Assembly (NCBI GenBank): GCA_963762965.1
Contig: CAVXME010000001.1
Location: 248,001-312,000 of the forward strand
DNA: 64,000 nucleotides
Direction of reading: 5' to 3'
From: DATBAX01 sp963762965
Lineage (GTDB): Bacteria > Acidobacteriota > Terriglobia > Terriglobales > Acidobacteriaceae
In this document: positions 45,973 through 54,912 of the stretch, piece after piece
Layout of the letters: every line of letters begins with the position of its first letter
How positions within the stretch are numbered: position 1 is the stretch's first letter
The notes under the pieces: generated by a model
Told to the model about the DNA's origin: nothing
The model's input: only the letters and a program-made list of their open reading frames with translations
Database searches by the model: none
Position numbers and translations under genes: made by a program

Positions 45973-47212
45973 ATGAAACGCATTCGATACAGCAAATACG
46001 TTCCTGATCCGGCGGGCGAGATGAGCATGGAAGATCTGCTCGGCGCGCTCTCGGATTATTTGCTGCAGAGCGGATTCCAAAACTACATGTATGGGGATTT
46101 TCCCGACGGCGAGCAGACGATGGACGACCTACGGCGCGCCATCGAGCAGGCGTTGATGGAAAGCGATTTCCTCGACGAACAAATGCGTGAGCAATTGCAG
46201 CAGATGCAGATGGACGGCTCGCTGGAAGACCTGATTGAGCAGTTGATTGAACGGATGCAGCAGGAAGATTACATCAGCATCGATGATCCGCACGATCCTT
46301 CCAAGCGATCGAGCGTCGGGGGACAGGCCGGCGAGGCGCAGCAGCAGGCGAAGTTTGAAATTACCGACAAGAGCCTGGACTTTCTTGGATTTAAAACGCT
46401 GCGTGATCTGATGGGGTCGTTAGGCAAATCAAGTTTTGGACGCCACGATACCCGCGACATGGCCACTGGCATCGAGACCAGCGGGGCGTCCCGGCAGTAT
46501 GAGTTTGGTGACACGCTCAACCTCGACATCACGGCAACGCTCTCCAGCGCGATTCAACGTGAAGGGTTGAAGCTGCCGTTGAATATCGAATATTCCGACC
46601 TTGCAGGTGCATCAGTGCGAGTATCAGTCCTCGTGCGCGACCGTGCTCATGCTGGATTGTTCGCACTCCATGATCCTTTATGGTGAGGACCGCTTCACGC
46701 CGGCAAAAAAAGTTGCCATGGCGCTCTCGCATTTGATCCGCACGCAATATCCGGGTGATTCGCTTTCATTGATTCTGTTCCATGATTCGGCCGAGGAAGT
46801 GCCCCTCTCGCAATTGGCGCGGGTGAAAGTTGGTCCGTACTACACGAATACCCGCGAGGGACTGCGGCTGGCGCAGCGGGTTCTGCAGCGTCAAAGAAAA
46901 GACATGAAGCAGATTGTGATGATCACCGATGGCAAGCCGTCGGCGCTGACTTTGGAAGATGGGCGCATCTACAAGAATGCGTTTGGATTGGATCCGATGG
47001 TGGTGAGCCAGACGCTGGAAGAAGTTTCAAAGTGCAAGCGGGCGGGCGTGATGATCAATACATTTATGCTGGCGTCCGATTACGGGCTGGTGCAATTTGT
47101 GCAGAAGGTTACCGAGATGTGCCGCGGCAAAGCCTACTTCACTACTCCCTATACACTGGGGCAGTATTTGCTGATGGATTACATGTCGCGGAAGACCAAG
47201 ACCATTCACTAA
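45973..47212 (+). pseudogene. VWA-domain protein (BchD-like partner), broken by a one-base frameshift
   Basis: Two overlapping frames together form one protein of about 412 residues. The first (45973-46686) starts MKRIRYSKYVPDPAGEM and is rich in acidic and Gln helices. The second (46601-47212) holds the VWA domain with an intact MIDAS: LDCSHSM (DxSxS), a Thr in YTNTREG, and MITDGK. Continuity is lost at CCTTGC (46599-46604). Removing one T joins LNIEYSDL to QVHQCEYQSS without loss. It may be a real lesion, an assembly error or, less likely, +1 recoding. It would pair with the upstream ATPase. ATG at 45973 is chosen. Confidence 0.8.
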
Positions 47213-47249
47213 AGTGGGGCTTGTGAAAATCTGCCCACGGATAGGCAGC

Positions 47250-47891
47250 CTACCAGCTGAATTTGTGAGTTGCCGCGTTGACCATTTTCACCGTTTCCTC
47301 TGCCAACGGAATGGTAATCACGTCGAAGCCCAAAATCCCCGTTCGTTGAAAACCCACTGTGCCATGTGGGCTATGCTTGCTTGCCTCTATAAGAAACATG
47401 GAAAGGATATCCCCAGTTCCGGGCTTCTCCACATTCAATACCTTGGTGATTTCAGTGGGCCTCGCTAATTTGTTGTAGTGGTTGAGCAGTTCAGGACTAA
47501 CCCCGGAATTACGCATCGCCACGCGAGTACTGGCGCCCATTGCTCGGGTAAATACGCTCGCGTTTGCTTGCTTCATGAGATTGTAGGCCGCCGTGAAAGT
47601 ACAATGGGCGGCAAAAGCTATTCCCACACTGCGACAATGTATTGATAGCAAGGAGGAATCTTCGAGCGAGGGTCTATTCAGCGGATCCGGGCAGTACAGA
47701 GTGAATCCCTCTGCGCTTAGGTGTTCACTGTCTTCAAAGACAACAACTTCACAAGGCGTTGCGCGGGTACCGTGACCCAGGTAGAGAATCCGCCCCAATG
47801 CAAGGCCGTTCTTAACGACCTCGGCACCTATCGCAGTCCCATATCCCCCGACCCCAGCCGTGTTTTTGGCAAGCCAATTCTTCAGCCCCAT
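47250..47891 (-). CDS. Unknown protein
   Basis: This 213-residue soluble-looking product belongs to no recognised family. Noticeable are a Gly-rich segment near the start (NTAGVGGYGTAIGAEVVKNGLALGRILYLGHG), a CRSVGIAFAAHCTFTAAYNLMK stretch about the middle, and a C-terminal hydrophobic strand FDVITIPLA. It has no signal peptide and no clear membrane segment. It is third in a minus-strand run after the CDGSH and 89-residue genes, 54 bases from the latter. Base composition is lower in GC than that of its neighbours, so recent acquisition is possible. Confidence 0.7.
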   Translation of the reverse strand: MGLKNWLAKNTAGVGGYGTAIGAEVVKNGLALGRILYLGHGTRATPCEVVVFEDSEHLSAEGFTLYCPDPLNRPSLEDSSLLSIHCRSVGIAFAAHCTFTAAYNLMKQANASVFTRAMGASTRVAMRNSGVSPELLNHYNKLARPTEITKVLNVEKPGTGDILSMFLIEASKHSPHGTVGFQRTGILGFDVITIPLAEETVKMVNAATHKFSW

Positions 47892-47945
47892 TGAGGACCT
47901 CCGCCTTCGGCTTTCTAACCCAGGAACCCCATGATCGAACCAGTG

Positions 47946-48215
47946 TCACTCAAAGCGAGTCGGCGTGCCATCATCTTCACCGAGTAGTTCTATCGAGCAC
48001 CGCAGTGCTGATTTCTGAAAAGGTATGGAGTCCAGATACGACCTAACCTCCTGATTTACGAAGGTCTCAATTAGCTGCTCGCTGAGTTCTGCGGTATGCC
48101 AGCCCATCGCGTCCTGGTAGTTAACCCTCAGCAGTTTCGGCGTCTGGTCTGACTGTTTCTTCAAGAATTTCTTCAACGCCTCGCTCACGTCTTCTTTAAA
48201 CCTGTCTGTGCCCAT
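47946..48215 (-). CDS. Small unknown protein beside CDGSH gene
   Basis: This 89-residue product has a charged N-terminal helix (RFKEDVSEALKKFLKKQS) and an acidic C-terminus (SIELLGEDDGTPTRFE). Between them is VNYQDAMGWHTAELSEQLIETF. No family is recognised. It starts nine bases after the CDGSH stop, so the two are probably cotranscribed. Confidence 0.65.
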   Translation of the reverse strand: MGTDRFKEDVSEALKKFLKKQSDQTPKLLRVNYQDAMGWHTAELSEQLIETFVNQEVRSYLDSIPFQKSALRCSIELLGEDDGTPTRFE

Positions 48216-48224
48216 AATGATGAC

Positions 48225-48458
48225 TCAAATCTCGCCGTCGGCCTTTTTCACCGCCAACTCGGCTCCCTGAAATCCAATGGCTGAGTGCTGGCCGTCGCAG
48301 AACGGTTTGTTCTTGCTGCCACCGCAGCGGCAAAGGGAAAATGCGGGCTTGCCGGTCAGGTCGAATTTGTTGCCTTCGGCGTCGACTAGTTCGATATCGC
48401 CTTCCGCACCTTCTACGCGATAGGGGCCATTTTTCTTGATTGTGATCTTTATCGACAT
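48225..48458 (-). CDS. CDGSH iron-sulfur domain protein
   Basis: This 77-residue mitoNEET-like protein has the [2Fe-2S] ligand pattern CRCGGSKNKPFCDGQH (Cys-x-Cys ... Cys ... His), followed by SAIGF as in the family. The N-terminal half is a beta-rich DUF1271-type extension (YRVEGAEGDIELVDAEGNKF). It probably serves electron transfer or cluster storage. ATG at 48458 has GGAGG seven to eight bases upstream. It heads a short minus-strand run with two unknown genes. Confidence 0.93.
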   Translation of the reverse strand: MSIKITIKKNGPYRVEGAEGDIELVDAEGNKFDLTGKPAFSLCRCGGSKNKPFCDGQHSAIGFQGAELAVKKADGEI

Positions 48459-48542
48459 GATGCCCTCCTGGATGATTTTCCATATTGAAGATATCAGAGT
48501 GCGCAGCGGGCTACTAGCGGGGGACAGCGTTAGAGCCTTTAT

Positions 48543-48626
48543 GTGCTGGCGTTCAGTTAAGTCTGTAGGGGTCCTTCGACTTGCAGACGTTCACTTCGTG
48601 AACGTCTGACTGCGCTCAGGATGACA
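48543..48626. repeat. Long repeat of TCATCCTGA family, inverted twin of 55370-55451
   Basis: About 84 bases from GTGCTGGCGTTCAGTTAAG to CTCAGGATGACA match the reverse complement of 55370-55451 with only a few mismatches, including an internal hairpin TCACTTCGTGA. Confidence 0.75.
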
Positions 48627-48641
48627 ATGTGGGGTGGATTT

Positions 48642-48673
48642 GCTGAAAGCTGAGAGCTGATGGCTGACAGCTC
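48642..48673. repeat. Heptamer repeat, single arm, locus G (GCTGANA type)
   Basis: Four units of seven bases, GCTGAAA, GCTGAGA, GCTGATG and GCTGACA, are followed by GCTC, ending at the glycosyltransferase stop codon. Confidence 0.8.
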
Positions 48674-49791
48674 TATGCGGCTGCGGCTTCTTCGTGCAGC
48701 AGGCTTTGATAGAGCTGCATGTATTCGTCGATCATGCGGCGTGCGGTGAAGTGTTCGCGGGCGCGCTGGAACGCGAGGTTGGCGTAGTTGCGGCACAGAT
48801 CTGGATCATCGCTTAAACGGCGGATCATATCGGCAAGACTGGTGGCGTCGTTGGCGCGGAAATAAAGAGCGGCATCGCCCCAAACCTCGCGGAACGAGGG
48901 AATGTCATTGGCAATGATGGCGCAGCGGGAAAATGCGGCTTCGAGTGCCGCCATGCCGAAAGGTTCATAGCGAGAAGTCGCGGCATAGATGGACGCTCGG
49001 CTATACAGTGTACGCAATTGAGCTTCGGTCTGCGGGCCACGCAGGGCGATGCGGATGTTGTCCAGATCAAGCTTCACGTCGGCGCGGATGGGAACTTTGG
49101 GCGCTGGCACCGGAGAGTCGGCGCCAACGATGCAGACCGGGAGTGGATGCGTATGTTGCGTGAGCAACGAGACCTGCTTACCCGCGTCCCAGATGCGGCC
49201 GACGGCGAGGACCGACTGGTCTTTGTCCACGTAAGGATTGAAATAGATCGGATTGCGTCCGCTGTGAATCACCGCTTCACGCACTGGTTGGGTGTAAGTG
49301 GCGTGGATGGTGTCCATCATCCAGCTAGTGGGCGCGACCACCACGCTGGCCTTCAAAAGCCCTTCGGTCACGACCTCGCGGTACCAGTCCAGCCAACGGC
49401 TGGGTTTGGGTTCGCGGCCGTGCACCGACTTCCACCAGCTGATCATGTCGCCGTGGGCTACAACGATTCGCGGAGTCGCGACTGGAAGATTTCCATAGCA
49501 CAACTGGTTCAAGTGCAGCAGATCGGGCTTGAGTTCTTTTACCAGGGCGGTCAGATACGCGGAGGAGTCGGTGAGGTCCTGCTCGCCTTCCTGCATCCAG
49601 TCGAGACGAAAAGCCGTGGGGCGATATTCCAGCCCGTGCAGGTTCTCCATCCAGGAGGTTTGGTGCGGCAGCGGGATTTCGCCGAAGCTGACGAGAGTGA
49701 CGCGGACGCCGCGAGTGACCAGGCCGGTCACAAGTTCGCGGGTGTAGGTCCACACCCCACTCATCGTGTCAGCGGTTACCAGAACGTGCAC
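48673..49791 (-). CDS. Family 4 glycosyltransferase
   Basis: This is a GT-B enzyme of about 372 residues. The N-terminal domain starts VHVLVTADTMSGVWTYTRELV and contains VVAHGDMISWW. The nucleotide-sugar domain has VLAVGRIWDAGKQVSLL and SRYEPFGMAALEAAFS, the EPFG...E motif of GT4. GTG at 49791 is chosen because GGAG lies five bases upstream; the open frame continues to 49833. The divergent neighbour encodes a PIG-L deacetylase, a combination seen in pathways that add and then deacetylate an N-acetyl-sugar. The acceptor is unknown, and the N-terminus does not resemble BshA. Confidence 0.9.
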   Translation of the reverse strand: MHVLVTADTMSGVWTYTRELVTGLVTRGVRVTLVSFGEIPLPHQTSWMENLHGLEYRPTAFRLDWMQEGEQDLTDSSAYLTALVKELKPDLLHLNQLCYGNLPVATPRIVVAHGDMISWWKSVHGREPKPSRWLDWYREVVTEGLLKASVVVAPTSWMMDTIHATYTQPVREAVIHSGRNPIYFNPYVDKDQSVLAVGRIWDAGKQVSLLTQHTHPLPVCIVGADSPVPAPKVPIRADVKLDLDNIRIALRGPQTEAQLRTLYSRASIYAATSRYEPFGMAALEAAFSRCAIIANDIPSFREVWGDAALYFRANDATSLADMIRRLSDDPDLCRNYANLAFQRAREHFTARRMIDEYMQLYQSLLHEEAAAA

Positions 49792-49965
49792 AGGGACTCC
49801 GGGAGCAGGCAGCGGAAACAGCCGCCTACACACCTATCTTCGAGCTATTTTAGTTCGAACTGCTGCCTCCGCGAAGGATTTCTTCGATCCTACCGGCAGG
49901 GATGCACAGTTTTGCACAAATCGGCAATGGACAAAGCTGGGAAGCGCTCAAGATACAATCTATCC

Positions 49966-50709
49966 ATGCTACGAATGATGTGTATTACGGCGCACCCGGA
50001 CGATGAGGCCGGCGGGTTTGGTGGCAGCCTGCGGCTGTATCGTGAGCGCGGGGTTGAGACCAGCGTGGTGTGTCTTACCGCGGGACAGGCAGCGAGCCAT
50101 CGCGGTGGCGCGAGGAGCGATCAGGAACTGGGGGCGATGCGGCGCAAGGAATTTGCTGCTGCTTGCGAGATTCTGAAGGTTTCGCGTGCGGTTGTGCTCG
50201 ACTATCCCGATGGTCAGCTCTACCTCCAAGATTTATATAAGGTGGTCTGCGATCTCACGCTGCTGGTGCGCCAGTTTCGTCCGCAGGTGCTGCTGACTTT
50301 TGGGCCAGAGGGCGGCGTTACCGGGCATCCCGATCATTCCATGGCTTCGGTTTTCGCGAGCCTGGCTTTTCATTGGGCGGGACGAGACAATCGCTATCCC
50401 GACCAGTTAAGAGATGGCCTCGCCACGCACTGCACGCAGAAGCTGTATTATGCGACCGCGGATTTTGTGCTGCCCAACCGCCAGCCCATCACGTTGCCTC
50501 CAGCGACCGCGAATATCGAAATCAGCGATTATCTGGAAATGAAGATCGCGGCATTTAAAGCCCACACCAGCCAGGCTCCATTGTTCCCTCTCCTTGAAGG
50601 CAACGTGCGCAAACGGGGTGCTCGGGAGATGTTTCATCTGGCGGCATCGATGATTCCTGGGCCCATGGTGCAGGAAACGGATTTGTTTGCGGGAGTGAAG
50701 GAAGATTGA
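49966..50709 (+). CDS. PIG-L family N-deacetylase
   Basis: This 247-residue zinc-dependent LmbE/PIG-L deacetylase has the metal and catalytic motif AHPDDEAGGFGG at the start and GHPDHSMAS at about residue 126. It removes an acetyl group from a GlcNAc-type moiety. ATG at 49966 follows a TACAAT-like -10 by only seven bases, so translation may be leaderless. A much longer open frame extends upstream on this strand but is antisense to the glycosyltransferase gene and is not credible. It is divergent from that gene. Confidence 0.92.
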   Translation: MLRMMCITAHPDDEAGGFGGSLRLYRERGVETSVVCLTAGQAASHRGGARSDQELGAMRRKEFAAACEILKVSRAVVLDYPDGQLYLQDLYKVVCDLTLLVRQFRPQVLLTFGPEGGVTGHPDHSMASVFASLAFHWAGRDNRYPDQLRDGLATHCTQKLYYATADFVLPNRQPITLPPATANIEISDYLEMKIAAFKAHTSQAPLFPLLEGNVRKRGAREMFHLAASMIPGPMVQETDLFAGVKED

Positions 50710-50767
50710 TAGATCCCGCGTAGGGACAGCCGAAGCGGCTGTCCCTACGCCAGTTGGAACGAATGCA

Positions 50768-52642
50768 TCAGCGCGGCTTGACGATGTCGCTCAGCATGTC
50801 AGGCTTGGAATCATCCCGCACCAGGTGGGGATATTTCTCGCCGCCGTGATAGTCAAGTTTGTAGGTCTTGTAGTAGTCGGTGTTCTCGACCAACAACTCC
50901 AGCGGATCCGAGGCGTTTTTACCCGCCCGCAAGGCATCACGAAGTACGTCGGGGTTGAAGCTACGGCCGTTGACTGCGATGAGTTTCATACCGGGCCCGA
51001 TTCCCGCCAGCGCCGCCGGTGATCCCTCGATGGTATCGATAATGCCTCCGTCTTCCCGCAGCTCGAAACCAATCGAATACGAAGCGTCAATCTCCTTGCG
51101 AAATTCCTCTGAAGCCTTCGCCATTTTTGACGGAGTTTCGTCGTAGGTCACTTTCCAGCCGCTAGCTTCGATGCCTTCCAGTGGCGCGGTGGCGCGGTGG
51201 GTGGCAAGCCGTTCTGTCCAAAAGCCGCGCCAATCGTAAGCTACAACCTGATTCAAGGTGTTGACCACGTCATCGAACGTGTATCCCTTGACCATGGGCG
51301 GGCCACTGGGCGCGCCATGAAAGAGGTGGCAGAAGTCATCGATGGATTTTTGACCATGGGTCTGCTGGCGAATGATGGTGTCGACCCAAAGCCAGTTGAG
51401 CACGTCTTCATCGTAGAAATCGGTCCCGCGGCGCCAGGACGACCAGGCGTTGGGCGAAAAATAAAGATCGGCTGCGGCGTCGGCGGTGTCCTGCAAGTTT
51501 CGCCAGGTGCGTCCAGGCTCGTGGTCCAATCGTCCAGCCATGTTGGCGACGTCTTCGCGAAATTCTTCGGGCGTCCACAAGCCGCTGCGCGCGGTCAGCA
51601 CGTCCCCCAAATAAGAAGTCAGTCCTTCGTAGACCCAGAGCAAATCGTCCTGCATGGGTTTCTGATAATCGGGGGTCGCCAAATCCGCGGGGCGGCGGTA
51701 CTTGCCATTCCACGAGTGCACGTATTCGTGCGGCAGCAGGCCGGCATGCAACATGCGCAGTTTTTCATCCACAAAACCTCGTTCGGCGATGCGGCTGTCG
51801 TCGGATTCATGGTGCTCCAGGCCAAAATGCGCCACGTGGTCGCTCAGAGTGAACAGGAAGTGGTAGTCGCGGTAATGGCGGCCGCCGAACAGCTTGCCTG
51901 CTTGGGCTTCCAGGTTGCGGTACTGTTGCCAAACTTCAGGCGGTGCGTCGAGCGCAGCGGCGCTGTCGGCGGCGATGTCCATTTCGGCAGGGGGAGTTTG
52001 TCCCTCGTTGAGCGGAACAACCTTCAAGAATTGGCCTGCTAGTACCGGGCCGTCGACCAGCATGGTGAGGGAGATAGGAGCGAAATTAATTTCATTAGCG
52101 GATTGCGATGCGATGGGAAGCGAAGTTCCGAACTTCCAGCCCGCGGGCAATCGAAGGCTCGCAGTGTAAGTGAGCTCGTCGGAGGTCCAGCCTTTGGGAT
52201 AGAGCAGAAGCTGGTTCCAACTGATGATGGTCAGAGAAGCGGTTGCGGAAGACGCGCCCGAGAATCCGTTCTCTAGCGTGGACGGGGAAAGAAAATCGAG
52301 CGACGCATTGACCTCATTGACTCCGGCGGGGACTTCTACGTGGATGGTAAAGTTGTCGGTCAGGTCGCGGCGCCAGTTTAAGATCTGACCGTTTCCCACA
52401 AATTTCAGACCGGCAAGATTGTCGATCGGGCCATCCGGGGCGTGCTCGCCAGGAATCCACTTGGGATAGTAGAGAGTCAAAGTGCCGGGGCTGGCGGGGA
52501 TGGTGAGTTGGGCGTGGAAAATCTTGCGTGGGGCGTCGCTCGCATCCACCGAGATCTTTATGGTCGGCGCGGGACCCTGGGCGAAAACTACGCTTGCCAA
52601 CGACAGAATAAATGCCAAAATTCCAGATTTAAAACGATTCAT
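50768..52642 (-). CDS. Exported M61 (glycyl aminopeptidase-like) metallopeptidase with PDZ domain
   Basis: This protein of about 624 residues has a signal peptide (MNRFKSGILAFILSLASVVFAQ). The M61 N-terminal beta domain follows. The zinc site HEYVHSWNGKYRRP (HExxH) is followed by a second-Glu region YEGLTSYLGD. A C-terminal PDZ domain has YSIGFELREDGGIIDTIEGSPAALAGIGPGMKLIAVNGR. It would act as a periplasmic or secreted aminopeptidase. ATG at 52642 is chosen for its signal peptide and GAGGGGG six bases upstream; the longer open frame adds 29 residues. Confidence 0.95.
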   Translation of the reverse strand: MNRFKSGILAFILSLASVVFAQGPAPTIKISVDASDAPRKIFHAQLTIPASPGTLTLYYPKWIPGEHAPDGPIDNLAGLKFVGNGQILNWRRDLTDNFTIHVEVPAGVNEVNASLDFLSPSTLENGFSGASSATASLTIISWNQLLLYPKGWTSDELTYTASLRLPAGWKFGTSLPIASQSANEINFAPISLTMLVDGPVLAGQFLKVVPLNEGQTPPAEMDIAADSAAALDAPPEVWQQYRNLEAQAGKLFGGRHYRDYHFLFTLSDHVAHFGLEHHESDDSRIAERGFVDEKLRMLHAGLLPHEYVHSWNGKYRRPADLATPDYQKPMQDDLLWVYEGLTSYLGDVLTARSGLWTPEEFREDVANMAGRLDHEPGRTWRNLQDTADAAADLYFSPNAWSSWRRGTDFYDEDVLNWLWVDTIIRQQTHGQKSIDDFCHLFHGAPSGPPMVKGYTFDDVVNTLNQVVAYDWRGFWTERLATHRATAPLEGIEASGWKVTYDETPSKMAKASEEFRKEIDASYSIGFELREDGGIIDTIEGSPAALAGIGPGMKLIAVNGRSFNPDVLRDALRAGKNASDPLELLVENTDYYKTYKLDYHGGEKYPHLVRDDSKPDMLSDIVKPR

Positions 52643-52794
52643 GTATCCCCCTCGGATGTTGATCCGCAAACGTATGACTATACCAGCGCCGGTTGTCTCC
52701 GGTACAGCCCAGGACCGATTTTCGTTCAAGCTGTCCGGGATTCGGAACGCGAAGGCTTTCTCTGTAGGCCATGACTACGATGGAGGATTGCTCT

Positions 52795-53478
52795 ATGATG
52801 ACTGCGATGCAGCATCGCGGAAAGTTCATCACCTTCGAGGGACTCGACGGTTGTGGCAAGAGCACGCAGTTGAAGAAACTTGCGGCGTCACTTCGTTCTC
52901 AGGGATTGTCGGTGTTGACGACGCGCGAACCGGGAGGAACACCGACCGCCGAAAAAATCCGCCAGTTGGTTTTGGACACCCGCACCGATGGTCTGGCTCC
53001 GCTGGCTGAGCTGGCGCTTATGTTTGCCGCGCGCGCTCAACATATCAAGGAAGTGATTCAACCGGCCGTGGCCGAGGGACGCATCGTGCTGTGCGATCGA
53101 TTCACGGATTCGACCGAGGCATACCAGGGCGGTGGCCGCAAGTTGGGGACGCAGCCGGTACTGGCACTGCATCGAATTCTGTGCGGGAATTTGCAGCCGG
53201 AGGTTACCATCCTGATGGATTCGGATGTGACGGCCAGCGTGGAACGAGCCCGCCGCCGCAATAAGACCCACGCCGCTGGTCATGGCCGCGGGAAGAGTGA
53301 CGAGAACCGATTCGAACAGGAGAGCCGCGCGTTTTTTGGACGAGTCCACAATGGATATTTGGCCATTGCGAAACGGGAGACGCAGCGTGTTGCCCTGGTG
53401 AATGCGCGCGGGACGCCGGAAGCAACTCACCGGATGATTTTGGATATTGTCAGGAAGAAATTGAGGTTGGGCAAATAA
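52795..53478 (+). CDS. tmk: Thymidylate kinase
   Basis: This 227-residue P-loop kinase makes dTDP from dTMP. Walker A is FEGLDGCGKSTQL, the DR motif is VLCDRFTDSTEAYQGGGR, TTREPGGTPTAEKIR binds dTMP, and the LID region ARRRNKTHAAGHGRGKSDENRFE follows. ATG at 52795 is preferred because GGAGG stands eight bases before it; three earlier in-frame starts have no such site. The next gene is holB, a widespread tmk-holB arrangement, separated here by a heptamer-repeat element. Confidence 0.95.
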   Translation: MMTAMQHRGKFITFEGLDGCGKSTQLKKLAASLRSQGLSVLTTREPGGTPTAEKIRQLVLDTRTDGLAPLAELALMFAARAQHIKEVIQPAVAEGRIVLCDRFTDSTEAYQGGGRKLGTQPVLALHRILCGNLQPEVTILMDSDVTASVERARRRNKTHAAGHGRGKSDENRFEQESRAFFGRVHNGYLAIAKRETQRVALVNARGTPEATHRMILDIVRKKLRLGK

Positions 53479-53481
53479 AGC

Positions 53482-53586
53482 AATCAGCAATTGGCAACTA
53501 GCACTTGGCATTTAGCCCTAATGGGTTCTACTAGACTCGCCAAACCGTCGCTGGGCCAAATGCTAAGTGCCAATTGCTAAGTGCTT
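53482..53586. repeat. Heptamer-repeat inverted arms, locus E (ANTTRGC type)
   Basis: Left-arm units AATCAGC, AATTGGC, AACTAGC, ACTTGGC and ATTTAGC (53482-53516). Right-arm units GCCAAAT, GCTAAGT, GCCAATT and GCTAAGT (53555-53582), the inverse pattern. The right arm ends directly at the holB ATG and takes the place of a ribosome site. Confidence 0.9.
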
Positions 53587-54681
53587 ATGGGCTTTTCTGA
53601 CTTTCACGGAAATACCGATGTCGTCCATCGCTTGCGCGATATGCTGCGCCGCGAACATTTCCCCCAGGCCGTGATTCTGGCTGGGCCCGCCGGCTCTGGT
53701 AAATACACGCTGGCCTTGATGCTCGCCAAGACCATGAATTGTCTCGATCCCATCGAGACCGATGGTCTTCCTGATTTCTGTGGTAAGTGTTCCAACTGTA
53801 TCCGTATTGCTCAGTCGGAAGACCTCGACGCTCGGTTTTCTGAGGCGGTCGAGGCCCGTGAAAACCTGCGTGAAACTGACAAAAAAGAAACGCGTCTTTT
53901 TGTTCAGACCCATCCCGACGTGCTCATCATTCCGCCTGATCCGCCGCAGATGATGATCAAGATGGACCAGGTGCGGCGCGTGATCGAGACCATCTATTAC
54001 CGTCCAGGCGATGCGAAAGAACGCATCTACATTTTCACTGACTCGGCGTTCATGAAAGAAGCCGCCAATTCGCTGCTCAAAGTGCTGGAAGAGCCGCCTG
54101 AGTTCGCGACTATCTTTCTCCTCACGGAAAACCCAGGCGAATTGCTGCCAACCATCCGCTCGCGATCGATGATGGTTGCACTGAGCGCTTTATCGGTCGT
54201 GGAAATTGAAGACTATTTGGCAAAGTGTCGCCCGGAGTGGACATCAAAACAACGCTCGCTGGTAGCGCGTCTCGCGGAAGGCGCAATTGGACGGGCAGTC
54301 ACCTTCGATCTACCAGCTTATACGGCGGCCCGGGCACATGCATTGACGATCCTGAATTCGGCGTTGCGGACCGGTGATCACAGCGAGCTGTTCAAAATTA
54401 CTGAAACCTATCGAGCTGGAGCCGAGGGGCGCTCAAAAATTGAAAACCTGCTACGAACGCTCTATTCGCTCTTGCAGGATTTGACGTTCGTTAATTCTGG
54501 CACCCCGGAATTTGTCCGCAATACCGACATCCAGCCGGAATTGCAGAAGCTCGGGGAATCCGCCGATTTCGAATGGATTACCTACGCCGCCGATCGGCTG
54601 GCCGAAGTGGAACGCGGCATGCGCCGGAATTTGTTGCGATCGCTTTCGCTGGATGCGTTTGCGACGGCGCTGGAAAGATAG
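53587..54681 (+). CDS. holB: DNA polymerase III delta' subunit
   Basis: This 364-residue AAA+ clamp-loader subunit has the P-loop GPAGSGKYTLALMLA. A zinc module FCGKCSNC with one Cys upstream (MNCLD) makes four ligands. Further motifs are DQVRRVIETIYYRP and IFTDSAFMKEAANSLLKVLEEPPEFATIFLLTENP (sensor and SRC-like region). TIRSRSM completes the pattern. The typical arginine finger occurs as RSRS. The start at 53587 has no Shine-Dalgarno: a heptamer-repeat arm abuts it, and a similar element starts just after the stop. The C-terminal half is helical and less conserved. Confidence 0.92.
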   Translation: MGFSDFHGNTDVVHRLRDMLRREHFPQAVILAGPAGSGKYTLALMLAKTMNCLDPIETDGLPDFCGKCSNCIRIAQSEDLDARFSEAVEARENLRETDKKETRLFVQTHPDVLIIPPDPPQMMIKMDQVRRVIETIYYRPGDAKERIYIFTDSAFMKEAANSLLKVLEEPPEFATIFLLTENPGELLPTIRSRSMMVALSALSVVEIEDYLAKCRPEWTSKQRSLVARLAEGAIGRAVTFDLPAYTAARAHALTILNSALRTGDHSELFKITETYRAGAEGRSKIENLLRTLYSLLQDLTFVNSGTPEFVRNTDIQPELQKLGESADFEWITYAADRLAEVERGMRRNLLRSLSLDAFATALER

Positions 54682-54683
54682 CC

Positions 54684-54766
54684 GTTAGCACTTGGCAATT
54701 AGCATTTGGCCACCACGAATTTGGAATGGCCAAATGCCAAGTGCCAGATGCTAAATGCTTTGTGCC
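54684..54766. repeat. Heptamer-repeat inverted arms, locus F (ANTTRGC type)
   Basis: Left-arm units GTTAGCA, CTTGGCA, ATTAGCA and TTTGGCC (54684-54711). Right-arm units GGCCAAA, TGCCAAG, TGCCAGA and TGCTAAA (54728-54755). It has the same heptamer type as locus E on the other side of holB. Confidence 0.9.
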
Positions 54767-54912
54767 CTCCCCAAAGCCCTCCCTCGGACCAGCATTTTCA
54801 GCATTGTCATCATTCCCGCACCTGTGCTACGGTTTAGTCAAAGTTCACGCCTTCCATCCACAATTAGTTGCGCCAGGTTGTGGTCCCTAGGAAACGTGTT
54901 GAAGGTGGTCTC

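Noticed and set aside
46601..46605. Programmed +1 frameshift in the VWA gene
   Set aside because: CTT G offers poor re-pairing and no stop or Shine-Dalgarno-like stimulator is present; a simple indel is more likely, so it is reported only as a possibility.
49018..49965. Long open frame upstream of and fused to the PIG-L gene (563 residues in all)
   Set aside because: It is antisense to the glycosyltransferase gene, lacks domain signals, and the PIG-L motif AHPDDE starts immediately after the ATG at 49966.
48673..50709. Glycosyltransferase and PIG-L pair considered as bacillithiol genes bshA/bshB
   Set aside because: The glycosyltransferase N-terminus does not resemble BshA, bshC is absent, and the genes are divergent rather than an operon.
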